A stretch of DNA of 64,000 nucleotides from SIG644 sp045613985. GTDB lineage: Bacteria; Bacillota; Clostridia; Oscillospirales; CAG-272. The stretch lies in the NCBI GenBank assembly GCA_045613985.1, contig JAZLCA010000072.1, forward strand, positions 1 through 64,000, in the 5' to 3' direction. Made by a program: the position numbers and the translations under genes. Below are positions 35,820 to 44,710 of the stretch, one piece after another. The notes beneath the pieces were generated by a model that was not told where the DNA came from, made no database searches, and worked only from the letters and a program-made list of their open reading frames with translations. The stretch's first letter is position 1; each line of letters starts with the position of its first letter.

Positions 35820-37163
35820 ATGAAAAAACTCGTCAGCTTCACCGCGCTTACCTTTTTGTTTCTATTTCTTTTGACCTCTTGCAGCAGTACAAAATATAAC
35901 AAGGCTCTTAGAATGATCGACCGCGGAAAATATGAGGCGGCGTATGAGCTGTTGGAGGAGCTGGGCGATGATAAAGACGCCGCGCAGTTGAGAGAACGAT
36001 TCCGTTGGGTGCCTACAAGCACCAAATCGTCAAGCAACTCTCGGCAAATAATCTATAACGATGACAACCTTCCCATTCAAGTGATCGACATCGACCCCTA
36101 CGGAAAAGTAACTCGTGAGTACACCTATGATACCAACGGCAACGTAACAAAAGAGGCCTATACCTACCATAACGACCCGACAACTGTCAGCGAATATACG
36201 TACGATGCCAATGGCAACTTGATCAAAGAGGTCTTTCCCACCCGATTCGGCTACGTGGCAACCTACGAATACGCCTATGACACGAACGGAAACAAGATCA
36301 AGAAAATCTATACCAACACCGAAACGAAGGAACAAACCATCCACGAATATACCTATGACGCCAAAGGCAATATGATCCGAGACGTCCAAACCTCCCAAAA
36401 GAGGAGAACCGTTGTTGAATATACCTTTGATGCGAGGGGCAACCTCATCAAAGAAATCAGCACCAACGAAGACGGAAGCTCATATGGCAATGAATATACC
36501 TATGACGTTAACGGGCATTTGGTCAAACACATCACGACTCACTCCGACGGAAGACAAGATACGCACGATTTCGCCTATGACGCCGACGGTAACCTGATTC
36601 AAGAAGTTTGCGCATACCGCGACGGCAGAACCTATACGTATACTGCCGACATTACCTACGACACCAACGGTAACAAGATCACAAAAATGACTCACAACTC
36701 AAACGGAGAAACATCTGTTGTTGAGCATACTCATGACAAAAACGGAAAGCTGATCAAACAATTCGAGACGCGCGTCAATGGCGAACAATACGTCTTTGAA
36801 TTTACTTACGATGTCCACGGCAACATCATCCGACAGGTCTATGGAAATGTAGAGGGCAGTGGCAAAAATGTTCTTGAATATGTTTACAATATCAACGGAA
36901 ATGTGATCGAGGAAGTCCGCATCACCTCCGACGGCAAAAAAAGAACGTCAAACTGGGTATATGATTCCAACGGTAATCTTATAAAGCAAACCCAAACCAA
37001 TGAAAAAGGCGAAACGAGCGAGACGGTATACGAATACAAATTGGTCTACATTCCCTACGACATAAACGAACAGTCCGATGTGACCAAGTCCGTGCTTTCT
37101 CAGCACCTTGACATTTATATTAAAAGTCCGAATGACCAACTGATCAACGGCTACAAAAACTAA
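35820..37163 (+). CDS. YD-repeat (RHS-like) lipoprotein
   Basis: 447 residues from the ATG at 35820; the ATG at 35814 is too close to GGGAGGA. Lipobox LLTSC in the first 20 residues. A short helical, TPR-like segment (KALRMIDRGKYEAAYELL ... DDKDAAQL) precedes at least 13 tandem units of about 21-24 residues with the core EYTYDxNGNxIKE, the YD repeat of RHS/teneurin shells. No RHS core-associated cleavage motif, toxin tip or transporter is present, and the protein ends shortly after the repeats. Repeats of this kind bind carbohydrate or form beta-shells; the role here is unknown. Confidence 0.85.
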   Translation: MKKLVSFTALTFLFLFLLTSCSSTKYNKALRMIDRGKYEAAYELLEELGDDKDAAQLRERFRWVPTSTKSSSNSRQIIYNDDNLPIQVIDIDPYGKVTREYTYDTNGNVTKEAYTYHNDPTTVSEYTYDANGNLIKEVFPTRFGYVATYEYAYDTNGNKIKKIYTNTETKEQTIHEYTYDAKGNMIRDVQTSQKRRTVVEYTFDARGNLIKEISTNEDGSSYGNEYTYDVNGHLVKHITTHSDGRQDTHDFAYDADGNLIQEVCAYRDGRTYTYTADITYDTNGNKITKMTHNSNGETSVVEHTHDKNGKLIKQFETRVNGEQYVFEFTYDVHGNIIRQVYGNVEGSGKNVLEYVYNINGNVIEEVRITSDGKKRTSNWVYDSNGNLIKQTQTNEKGETSETVYEYKLVYIPYDINEQSDVTKSVLSQHLDIYIKSPNDQLINGYKN

Positions 37164-37209
37164 AAAATCATAACCACCCGTGAAAACCAAGCGGGTGGTT
37201 ATGATTTTT
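37163..37209. terminator. Bidirectional terminator between the YD lipoprotein and AcnX genes
   Basis: 18-bp perfect stem (37163-37180 with 37192-37209) including A- and T-runs on both sides. Confidence 0.93.
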
Positions 37210-37228
37210 AATAGATAAGTTTGATCGG

Positions 37229-37672
37229 TTACTCAACCTCAACGACGCCGTCCGCCTTAACGGTAATCTTCATTCCGTCCTTGACGTAAGCGAGGAATTC
37301 ATCTCCCAGCGAGTCGATGACGGGCATGGTAACACCGTCAACCCAAACCTCCGCAAGAACTGCACCTGCCGCAGCAAGCGAGTCGATGTGGTTGGCAAAC
37401 AGCATGCACGCCGGATTTTTCTCCATCGAGCAAGCGCAGTAAAGCACCAGGCCGCCGGTAGTAGAGCCAATGGTCTGCGGCAGGCAAAGCGCCTTTCCGA
37501 GAAGAGATTTACCGTAAAGTTGTTGGTTGCTCTGGTCGCCGCATTTTACTTCCTTATCGCCAAACTGCAATGCCATCTGAAGAGATGCCAGCGTATTAAA
37601 GCCCTCGGTGGTAACGACAGCCTCTGCCGTTACTTCACCGGGTGTTATAACTCTTCCTTTGAACTGTTTCAT
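37229..37672 (-). CDS. Aconitase X small subunit (swivelling domain, DUF126)
   Basis: 147 residues. GRVITPGEVTAEAVVTTEGFNTLAS at the start, GKALCLPQTIGSTTGGLVLY in the middle and a C-terminal beta-barrel match the AcnX swivel domain. AcnX proteins are distant aconitase relatives; characterised members are cis-3-hydroxy-L-proline dehydratase (bacteria) and phosphomevalonate dehydratase (archaea). Split large and small subunits are common. The start overlaps the large-subunit stop by 4 bp (ATGA), giving coupled translation and equal amounts. Substrate open. Confidence 0.88.
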   Translation of the reverse strand: MKQFKGRVITPGEVTAEAVVTTEGFNTLASLQMALQFGDKEVKCGDQSNQQLYGKSLLGKALCLPQTIGSTTGGLVLYCACSMEKNPACMLFANHIDSLAAAGAVLAEVWVDGVTMPVIDSLGDEFLAYVKDGMKITVKADGVVEVE

Positions 37673-38946
37673 GCCTTTTTACCTCCAGTAATCGTCGTAA
37701 GGATCTCCGCATCGGTGTAATATCTTGCGCTCGTATAGGTACGGAGCTTATTCGAGGACGTAATGACAGGCATCTTCTTGCACAGCGGATTATTCATATA
37801 CATCAGAGGACAGATATACGAGGTAATAACACCCGTTGCCTTGAGTCTTGCGGCATACTCGGTCTTTTCGAATGCTTCAAGCACCGCAGGCGCGGCGGTA
37901 AATACGGTCGGAAGAGTAATCTTCTTTTTGCCGTTGTTTTTCAGTTCGGCTTCAATCTTTTCCGTCCAGGATTTCAGCTGCTCGAGCGAGAGGTGAGGAC
38001 ATCCGACAAAGCAAAGCTTAGGCTTTGCATCAGGATTCTTCCAGATCACAGGATAATTGTTCTTGACTCTTTCAAGCTCGGCGTCATCGATGATGTATTC
38101 CTGTGCCCCTTCGGCGATCAGGCTCTCACCAAGTTCGACTGCCTCGGGAGTGAGGTTTGCAATATGGTAAAGACCGACCGCACCATTGGATGCGGTTGCC
38201 GCTCCGAAATCCTTCAAATATGCGCAGGCTGCGTCATTCAGCTCGTTCCCGATCCACTTGTCAAGACCAACAACGTAAGGAACGTCCTCCATGACCTTCA
38301 TGCCAATGGCAGAGCCGAGAAGCTGTGCCTCAGGCTTCTTTGTCGTCTGAACTTTTACCACCCAAGTTGCTTTTCTTCCCTCGTCGGTAAGAAGACCGAA
38401 GTAAGGAACGTAGCCGACGATCGAACCCATGATATCGATAATTCCCGAGTTTCGATTACATCTTGCGCCCAGTACCGAATTCGCGTAAACAACCGCACTC
38501 GACTCTGCCCAAGAAAGCACGTCACCCTTCTTCGGCTTGTTGCCTACCTCGTCCATATAGCAAGTACAAGAGAAGGCGTTTTTATCCATCAAACCAAGCT
38601 TCTCAAGCTGCTGCTCATAAAAGTCCTGCTTGGTGTACATGAACTTGTTAAAGACGAGATTCTGAAGGAAATTGGCGGGAACGTTTTTGTCGATCGGGCG
38701 GGGATCGACCGAGAATTTCTGCTCCGAGCAAACGCCTGCATCAAGAAGCTGTTGCATCAGATCGTAAACGGGAGACATGACCTTGAGTCCAAAGGACGTA
38801 ACAAGGTGATTATACTTTGATGTAATAGGCACAAGCTTTTCTGCTTCAAATGCGTCGCCGTACATCACAAGCGTTTTCATTACCTTGGCAAGCGTCTCAC
38901 CCTTCTCGCCGTCAAGAATCGCCTGTTGTTCTTTTGTTAATACCAT
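37669..38946 (-). CDS. Aconitase X catalytic large subunit (DUF521)
   Basis: 425 residues. Key blocks include LVMYGDAFEAEKLVPITSKYNH near the N-terminus (abridged here as YGDAFEAEKLVPI), SCTCYMDEVGNKPKKGD, WAESSAVVYANSVLGARCNR and FVGCPHLSLEQL. Cysteines in the first, third and fourth areas could hold an iron-sulfur cluster. The family dehydrates hydroxy acids. The genes run old-yellow-enzyme, AcnX large, AcnX small, with gaps of 13 bp and -4 bp, so the three products should act together. No proline-racemase or mevalonate genes are close. Confidence 0.9.
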   Translation of the reverse strand: MVLTKEQQAILDGEKGETLAKVMKTLVMYGDAFEAEKLVPITSKYNHLVTSFGLKVMSPVYDLMQQLLDAGVCSEQKFSVDPRPIDKNVPANFLQNLVFNKFMYTKQDFYEQQLEKLGLMDKNAFSCTCYMDEVGNKPKKGDVLSWAESSAVVYANSVLGARCNRNSGIIDIMGSIVGYVPYFGLLTDEGRKATWVVKVQTTKKPEAQLLGSAIGMKVMEDVPYVVGLDKWIGNELNDAACAYLKDFGAATASNGAVGLYHIANLTPEAVELGESLIAEGAQEYIIDDAELERVKNNYPVIWKNPDAKPKLCFVGCPHLSLEQLKSWTEKIEAELKNNGKKKITLPTVFTAAPAVLEAFEKTEYAARLKATGVITSYICPLMYMNNPLCKKMPVITSSNKLRTYTSARYYTDAEILTTITGGKKA

Positions 38947-38959
38947 TTTATTTTCTCCT

Positions 38960-41029
38960 TTACAGCTTCATTGCTACATCCCAAGCACCCCAAATGACGG
39001 TACGGAGGTTACCTACCTTGTCAGCGTCGCCAATCACGTGAATATGGCGTCCTTTAGATACGATAGGAGCGGGATTGTAGCCAACAGAGAGAATGACCGA
39101 ATCTGCGTTGACGGTGAACATCTTTCCGTCTTTATCCTTCAGAGTTACGTTGCCGTCACCAATTTCGGAAAGAGCGGTTTCAAGATATACCGGCACTTGA
39201 TTGGTCTTGAAGAAATCACGCAGATAGCTTGTATTTGCAAGGCAGATGCCGGGCGTTGTCACAAGGTCGTCCTGCATCTCCACGATGGTAGGCTTTTTGC
39301 CGTTCAGATAGAGCTCATATGCAATTTCGCATCCCGTAAGACCGCCGCCAATGACAACAACGTTTTCGCCGACCGTCTTGTTACCAAGCAGATAATCCAC
39401 GGCTTCCACAGCGGTTTCCGCGCCCTTAACGGGGATTTTCTTGGCAACCGCACCTGTTGCGACGATGATCTCGTCGGCATCCAGAGCCTTTACGTCCTTG
39501 ATCTCGGTGTTCATCTTAACGGTGATCGGATATTTGGAAAGCTCGCGGATATACCAAGCAATAAGCGCTCTGTCCTTTTCCTTGAAGGAGGGAGCGGCAG
39601 CTGCGATGAACACGCCGCCGAGCTTGTCAGTCTTCTCGTAAAGAGTTACCTCGTGTCCGCGCTTGGCGAGAACGATAGCCGCTTCCATACCACCGATACC
39701 GCCACCGATGACAGCGATCTTCTTTTGCTTCTTGGCAGGCTCGATATGATACTTCTTCGACTGCATGGTTTCGGGATTGAGTGCGCAACGTGCAAGGCCC
39801 ATGGTATCCGTAAGATCCTGCGTATTCGCGTGTCCCTTGGAAGAAGAGAAATTAAAACAACCGCTGTGACAGCAGATGCACGGCTTGATATCCTCAAGTC
39901 TATTCTCGATGAGCTTTGTGATCCATTCGGAATCGACGAGGAATTGGCGGGCGATACCCACTGCATCAATTCTTCCCTCTGCAACTGCCTTTGCGCCAAC
40001 CTCGGCATCCATTCTTCCCGCACAGACGACAGGGATATCTACAAATTTCTTGATGTGCGCTACATCGTCAAGATTGCAGTTCTCGGGCATATACATTGGC
40101 GGATGCGCCCAGTACCAGGAGTCATAGGTGCCATTGTCGGCATTCAGCATATCGTAACCTGCATCCTGCAAGTATTTCGCTGCTCTTTCGGATTCTTCCA
40201 TGTTACGTCCGACCTCGGTGTATTCCTCGCCGGGCATTGCACCCTCGCAGAAGCCCTTCATCTTGGATTCGACGGAATAGCGGAGAGATACGGGATAATC
40301 CTCACCGCACGCCTCCTTGATCGCCTTGACGACCTCTGCAGCAAAGCGGTAGCGATTTTCAAAGCTTCCGCCGTACTCGTCGGTACGCTTATTGAAAAAT
40401 TCGATCGCAAATTGGTCAAGCAGGTATCCTTCGTGAACGGCGTGAACCTCCACACCGTCAACACCCGCGTCACGGCAGAGCTTTGCCGTCTTTGCAAACG
40501 CTTCGATGATCTCGTGAATCTGCTCTACGGTCATTTCGGGACACTCGATATCAGGTGCCCAACGCGCAGGCTGAGGAGAGGGACAAGCAAGCTCATGAGA
40601 GGTGTCAATGATCGGCTTTACCAAAGCACGGGTAAACTTGTTTTTGTGCAAGGGGGCTACAAGCTCCGTGATCGCCCAAGAGCGTCCCATACCGGCCGTC
40701 AACTGAATAAAGAGCTTGGCACCTGTCTTATGAATCTCATCCATGAAAACCTTGAGATCCTTGAACATTTTTTCATTCTGCCAAAGCCATTTTCCCCAAA
40801 AGGTGTCGCGCAGAGGCGCAATTCCGGGAATGATAAGACCCACGTTGTTGTTTGCGCGCTCAAGGAAAAGCTTTGCAGCTTCCTTGTCAAAATGACAGCC
40901 CGTAAGCTCAAACCAACCGAAGAGCGACGTGCCTCCCATCGGGCACATGACGATACGGTTTTTGATCTCTACGTTGCCGATTTTCCAAGGTGTAAATAAC
41001 GCTTGGTATTTTTCGTCCGTTCTGTTCAT
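38960..41029 (-). CDS. Old-yellow-enzyme-family flavin oxidoreductase with Fe-S and FAD/NAD domains
   Basis: 689 residues, the size of 2,4-dienoyl-CoA reductase/BaiCD/enoate reductase types. An N-terminal TIM barrel (about 5-370) begins YQALFTPWKIGNVEIKNRIV and contains VHAVHEGYLLDQF and KRTDEYGGSFENR. A 4Fe-4S motif follows (CICCHSGCF, with a later Cys in LARCALNP). Then comes an FAD fold (VIGGGIGGMEAAIVLAKRG) and an NAD fold (VIGGGLTGCEIAYEL). Such enzymes reduce C=C bonds next to a carbonyl using NADH. As first gene of the operon with AcnX, it may reduce the alkene that the dehydratase makes. BaiCD-like bile acid activity cannot be excluded, but no bai genes are present. Confidence 0.88.
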   Translation of the reverse strand: MNRTDEKYQALFTPWKIGNVEIKNRIVMCPMGGTSLFGWFELTGCHFDKEAAKLFLERANNNVGLIIPGIAPLRDTFWGKWLWQNEKMFKDLKVFMDEIHKTGAKLFIQLTAGMGRSWAITELVAPLHKNKFTRALVKPIIDTSHELACPSPQPARWAPDIECPEMTVEQIHEIIEAFAKTAKLCRDAGVDGVEVHAVHEGYLLDQFAIEFFNKRTDEYGGSFENRYRFAAEVVKAIKEACGEDYPVSLRYSVESKMKGFCEGAMPGEEYTEVGRNMEESERAAKYLQDAGYDMLNADNGTYDSWYWAHPPMYMPENCNLDDVAHIKKFVDIPVVCAGRMDAEVGAKAVAEGRIDAVGIARQFLVDSEWITKLIENRLEDIKPCICCHSGCFNFSSSKGHANTQDLTDTMGLARCALNPETMQSKKYHIEPAKKQKKIAVIGGGIGGMEAAIVLAKRGHEVTLYEKTDKLGGVFIAAAAPSFKEKDRALIAWYIRELSKYPITVKMNTEIKDVKALDADEIIVATGAVAKKIPVKGAETAVEAVDYLLGNKTVGENVVVIGGGLTGCEIAYELYLNGKKPTIVEMQDDLVTTPGICLANTSYLRDFFKTNQVPVYLETALSEIGDGNVTLKDKDGKMFTVNADSVILSVGYNPAPIVSKGRHIHVIGDADKVGNLRTVIWGAWDVAMKL

Positions 41030-41080
41030 AACATCGTTCCTTTCAAGAGAAGATTTGTCTTATAAAAAAGCACCGTACAT

Positions 41081-41109
41081 ATTATAACATAAATTTCCTT
41101 TTTCTGCAA
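41081..41109 (-). promoter_or_regulatory. Promoter for the OYE-AcnX operon
   Basis: Minus strand: TTGCAG (41109-41104), 17-bp spacer, TATAAT (41086-41081). Confidence 0.7.
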
Positions 41110-41127
41110 GTATAATATAGCAACTTA

Positions 41128-41176
41128 AAAAATATTCCCCAACGCTGCCGATTCGCTCGCGTCGGGGAATATTTTT
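41128..41176 (-). terminator. Terminator at the end of the GH2 gene
   Basis: 13-bp stem (AAAAATATTCCCC at 41128-41140 with GGGGAATATTTTT at 41164-41176); overlaps the GH2 stop codon. Confidence 0.85.
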
Positions 41177-43625
41177 ACTTCATCAAAACATACTTTACTT
41201 TTCCGCTCTGTTTGCCCAATCGAACGCGGTAAGGCACGCCGGGGTACAGATCGAAGAAGTTGTCGGACAGGTCGGCATCGTCACCGTCAAGATCCAGGCA
41301 GACACCCAAGGCGAAGCTATCGCACAGGTAAGTCGCCAGGCCGTCGGCAATATCAACCTTGATTTCAGGTTTGAGCAGGCCGAGCGTGTGGTAAGGCTTC
41401 TCCACAAAACGCCGGCGAGCAATAACCTCGCCCTGTTCATCCATCAGCATCGCGCAAGGAATATATCCTTCGGGAATGGAGGGTAACGTTGCGATCACCG
41501 TCGATGCATTGGCGGGCAATTCGACGGAAATTTCCTGCCATTGTCCCTGTGTGCCGTCGGGCGAGAAAGCACCGTAACGCAAGGTAACCTTTTGTTCGGT
41601 CAAGTATTCGTTGATACCGTAAATATCGAATCCATCTTCCCTTTTGACGATATCCACCACCACAGGGGCAAAGGATCGCTTGACCGGATGGAAAGAGGGT
41701 GTGCGATTGCGAAGATAGTCCACGATGGTCCAGGAGCGAGTAGCAGGCCAACAATCCTCATACATCCAGAAAATAGCCGCGTCGGTGGTCTCACTCATGC
41801 GGCGGCGGAAGTTGAGAATGTATTCCGTGAGCGCCTCGCCCTGCAAAAATCCGCCATAATAGACGTAGTCGGGAATGCTCATACCATAGCGGTCGATATC
41901 CATTCCCAATTTCTCCATCAGAGCCCTCTCGGGCGCACAGCCATCCTGGTCGGCGATGGAGTTGTCATGCACCTTGAAGTCAAACGAGTGCATATAATCC
42001 TGCCCCTCGCCCAGCGCGGCCATCATGTTGGGAAGGCTCGTTGGACCGAGGAAACCGCCCTCGTTGGGAAAGCGGCAATCCATCTGGCGATAAGCGAAAT
42101 AATCGCGGTTGCCAAAGCCGATCTGCCAGGGATGCTGATCGCCGATCTTATTGCCGTTGGCATCCGAGCCGTCGGGCGAATAAGGGCTGGAGGGCTGATA
42201 ATAGTGATTGTCCCCCTCCGCATGCATGATCTTGGGAACGAGCGAATAATACAGGCCGGCGCAGGTATAGGTAGCAACCAAGTGGGGCGCTTGCATTTGC
42301 CAGTCGATCTCATTGTTACCGCAGTACATCACCGCTGAGGCAAAAGTTGACATACGGCGGATATTGTAGGTAATCTCGGCGCGATAGCTTTCAAGAAATT
42401 CGCGATCGGTTGCAGGATAGTTGGCGCAGGCACCGATGAAATCCTGCCATACAACAATGCCGTTTTGGTCGCACAGATCGTAAAAATCGTCCGTTTCGTA
42501 CACACCGCCGCCCCAAACGCGCAGGGCGTTGAAGTTGGCCTCAACCGCACGCGAGATGACAGTTTCGTAGGCATCGCGAGTCAAACGGGAAAACAGAATA
42601 TCCAAGGGAATCATATTGCCGCCCTTGGCAAACACCTGTTGGCCGTTGATCTTGAGGCGGAACAAGCGGCCGCCGTCGGGCGTGGGCGACTGGTCGATCT
42701 CCACACGGCGCATACCAACCTTTTTATCGGTCACAGACACAACGTCTCCCGTCCCCTCATCCACCACGGTCAAGCGTAAGGTATAGCGGTAAGGCTCGCC
42801 ATGATTGCGAGGCTGCCACAATTTGGGGTTGGCAATACACAGCGTTAAGGGAGCATAAACGTCGCCCTGCACTTGTCCCGTCCATTCGGCACTCTCCCCA
42901 CTCTCCACAACCGTTGCCGTCACCTTGACACCGCGGTGGTCAGGCATACTCAAAAACTGACGGATGCGCAGCGTCGCACAGGAGTAATCGTCATTCAAAT
43001 CGTGGAAGACGGACACCTCGTTGACAAATACGCGTCCGATCTCCAAATAGCAGGGGCGGAAAATACCCACGTTGAGAAGTCTGGGCGACCAGTCCCATTC
43101 AAAGGCCGATTGGGGACGGCGGCAATAATTGCGGCGCATCGCCTGCTCTCTTTGATAGCCGTGCCCGCCGCCCGCCGGCTTGAACGCATTGGCCAAAAGA
43201 CCGCTTTCCAGCTTGACGTCGATTCTGTTTTCACCCACGCGGACGAAGCTTGTCACGTCAAGACGGCAAGGAACGAAAAAATTGCCGTGACGGCCGACCG
43301 GACGGCCATTGACAAAAATCAACGCATACAGATCCAATCCTTCAAAAACAAGGCGCACCCGCTTGTCGTCGGCAAGATCCTCTTCGCTCAAGTAAAACGT
43401 GCGAGAGATGAGCCAGGTTTCCTCCTCGATCCAGCGGGCGTTCAGCACGTTGTGACCGTAATGAACGTCACCCGTCAGATGCTCAAGTGCCTCCTGTACC
43501 GTTCCGGGAATTTTTATATCATAATCGGGCATCCAACGCTGGCGTCGGGGCCAATCCCCTTCTCCACCGCGATAACCGCTCGCGCTCTTACACTTCCAAA
43601 TACCGTCAAGACTGATCTTTTTCAT
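41175..43625 (-). CDS. GH2-family glycosidase, beta-mannosidase-like
   Basis: 816 residues from the ATG at 43625 (AAGGAG upstream); a longer frame to 43730 has no start signal. An N-terminal jelly roll (about 1-175) starts ISLDGIWKCK. An immunoglobulin-like domain and the TIM barrel follow. Acid/base Glu439 lies in YCGNNEIDW and the nucleophile candidate is Glu522 in RFPNEGGFLG. Domain order and the NFNALRVWGGGVYETDDFYD block resemble GH2 beta-mannosidases, but the nucleophile context differs from the usual SEFGFQS. No signal peptide. Together with GH38 it could finish mannose-containing oligosaccharides in the cytoplasm. Confidence 0.88.
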   Translation of the reverse strand: MKKISLDGIWKCKSASGYRGGEGDWPRRQRWMPDYDIKIPGTVQEALEHLTGDVHYGHNVLNARWIEEETWLISRTFYLSEEDLADDKRVRLVFEGLDLYALIFVNGRPVGRHGNFFVPCRLDVTSFVRVGENRIDVKLESGLLANAFKPAGGGHGYQREQAMRRNYCRRPQSAFEWDWSPRLLNVGIFRPCYLEIGRVFVNEVSVFHDLNDDYSCATLRIRQFLSMPDHRGVKVTATVVESGESAEWTGQVQGDVYAPLTLCIANPKLWQPRNHGEPYRYTLRLTVVDEGTGDVVSVTDKKVGMRRVEIDQSPTPDGGRLFRLKINGQQVFAKGGNMIPLDILFSRLTRDAYETVISRAVEANFNALRVWGGGVYETDDFYDLCDQNGIVVWQDFIGACANYPATDREFLESYRAEITYNIRRMSTFASAVMYCGNNEIDWQMQAPHLVATYTCAGLYYSLVPKIMHAEGDNHYYQPSSPYSPDGSDANGNKIGDQHPWQIGFGNRDYFAYRQMDCRFPNEGGFLGPTSLPNMMAALGEGQDYMHSFDFKVHDNSIADQDGCAPERALMEKLGMDIDRYGMSIPDYVYYGGFLQGEALTEYILNFRRRMSETTDAAIFWMYEDCWPATRSWTIVDYLRNRTPSFHPVKRSFAPVVVDIVKREDGFDIYGINEYLTEQKVTLRYGAFSPDGTQGQWQEISVELPANASTVIATLPSIPEGYIPCAMLMDEQGEVIARRRFVEKPYHTLGLLKPEIKVDIADGLATYLCDSFALGVCLDLDGDDADLSDNFFDLYPGVPYRVRLGKQSGKVKYVLMK

Positions 43626-43659
43626 ATCCGGTCTCCTTCCCCAAAAGGTTATTGTCTTC

Positions 43660-43688
43660 ATTATAGCAAAAAAATTTCCGCGCGTCAA
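43660..43688 (-). promoter_or_regulatory. Promoter for GH2 gene
   Basis: Minus strand: TTGACG (43688-43683), 17-bp spacer, TATAAT (43665-43660). Divergent from 43698-43726 with 9 bp between the -35 elements. Confidence 0.78.
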
Positions 43689-43697
43689 TATCCCGCC

Positions 43698-43726
43698 TTG
43701 ACATTTGAAGTCTTGCGTGCTACAAT
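43698..43726 (+). promoter_or_regulatory. Promoter for DMT transporter-GH36 unit
   Basis: TTGACA (43698-43703), 17-bp spacer, TACAAT (43721-43726). Confidence 0.78.
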
Positions 43727-43753
43727 ACAAATATCAAATACAAGGAGAACCTT

Positions 43754-44674
43754 ATGCAATACTATTTGATCGTTCTTTTGGCCGTCATCGGTCTGGCAGG
43801 CAATTTTTGCCTGACCAAGCTATATCAGAACCGTACCGGCACAGGATTCCGCATCAGCGTCCTGTTCAACATTATCACCGGTGCCTTCACGGCGACACTG
43901 TTTTTCTTCATCAACGGTTTTATGAACGGCTTTTCCTTGCATCTGACGCCCTTTTCCTGGCTGATGGCCGCTCTTCTCATTCTGTTTTGCGGCGCGTACG
44001 CACTGATCGGCTTTAAAATCATTGCCATCGGAAACATTGCGATTTACACCATGTTCTTGATGTTGGGCGGCATGACGCTTCCCTACTTTTTTGGTCTGAT
44101 CTATCTGGAAGAAACTTTCTCCTTTTTGAGATTGGCCGGTCTTTTGCTCATGATCGCCGCCATTGCATTATCCAACGTTCAAGGTGGAAAAGAGCAAAAG
44201 CGCAAAGGAACTCTCCTCTTTTTCCTTTTGTGCATGATCGTTTTTTGTCTCAACGGCGGTGGAAGCATCGTGTCCAAGATCCATCAATTGCCCTCCAATA
44301 CCCATAAGGCTGTTTCCGATCCCGCTTTCGTCATGATGGCCGGCGTCATCCGAGTGATCGTGTTTTCTCTGATCTATCTTGGCATTCTCATCAAGGATCG
44401 CCGAGCACCGAAGGAACTGCGTCCCGAGCCCATCAAGCTGCCCTGGTCGGTGATCGGCATTATGTTGGCAAGCTCCGCTGTTGACGGCGCATCCTACCTG
44501 TGCCAGCTGATCGGAGCTTCGCATCTTCCTGCCACGGTGCTCTACCCTATGATCACCGGCGGCAGCGTTGTTCTGACGGCTTTGGCAGGTCGCATCTTTT
44601 TCAAGCAAAAACTGTCTGTTCCCGCCACCGTTGGTATTGCTCTTTGTTTTAGCGCCACCCTGTTTTTTCTCTGA
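43754..44674 (+). CDS. DMT-superfamily (EamA-like) membrane transporter
   Basis: 306 residues with about nine or ten hydrophobic helices. The two halves share similar ends: GLIYLEETFSFLRLAGLLLMI in the first and GRIFFKQKLSVPATVGIALC in the second, the internal repeat expected of EamA-type drug/metabolite transporters. Substrate unknown. The GH36 gene follows after 36 bp with its own ribosome binding site, so the two are probably co-transcribed and the transporter might move a sugar or a product. Ribosome binding site AAGGAG. Confidence 0.82.
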   Translation: MQYYLIVLLAVIGLAGNFCLTKLYQNRTGTGFRISVLFNIITGAFTATLFFFINGFMNGFSLHLTPFSWLMAALLILFCGAYALIGFKIIAIGNIAIYTMFLMLGGMTLPYFFGLIYLEETFSFLRLAGLLLMIAAIALSNVQGGKEQKRKGTLLFFLLCMIVFCLNGGGSIVSKIHQLPSNTHKAVSDPAFVMMAGVIRVIVFSLIYLGILIKDRRAPKELRPEPIKLPWSVIGIMLASSAVDGASYLCQLIGASHLPATVLYPMITGGSVVLTALAGRIFFKQKLSVPATVGIALCFSATLFFL

Positions 44675-44710
44675 TCCTCCATCAAAACACAACTGAAAGG
44701 ACGGTAACGT

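Noticed and set aside
35820..37163. RHS polymorphic toxin or contact-dependent inhibition gene
   Set aside because: No RHS core cleavage motif, no variable toxin tip and no immunity gene follow.
38885..40999. 704-residue open frame antisense to the old-yellow-enzyme gene
   Set aside because: No domain pattern; the opposite strand encodes clear FMN, Fe-S and FAD motifs.
38960..41029. Part of a bile acid 7-dehydroxylation (bai) operon
   Set aside because: The reductase is BaiCD-like only at family level; no other bai genes are present and the partners are AcnX subunits.
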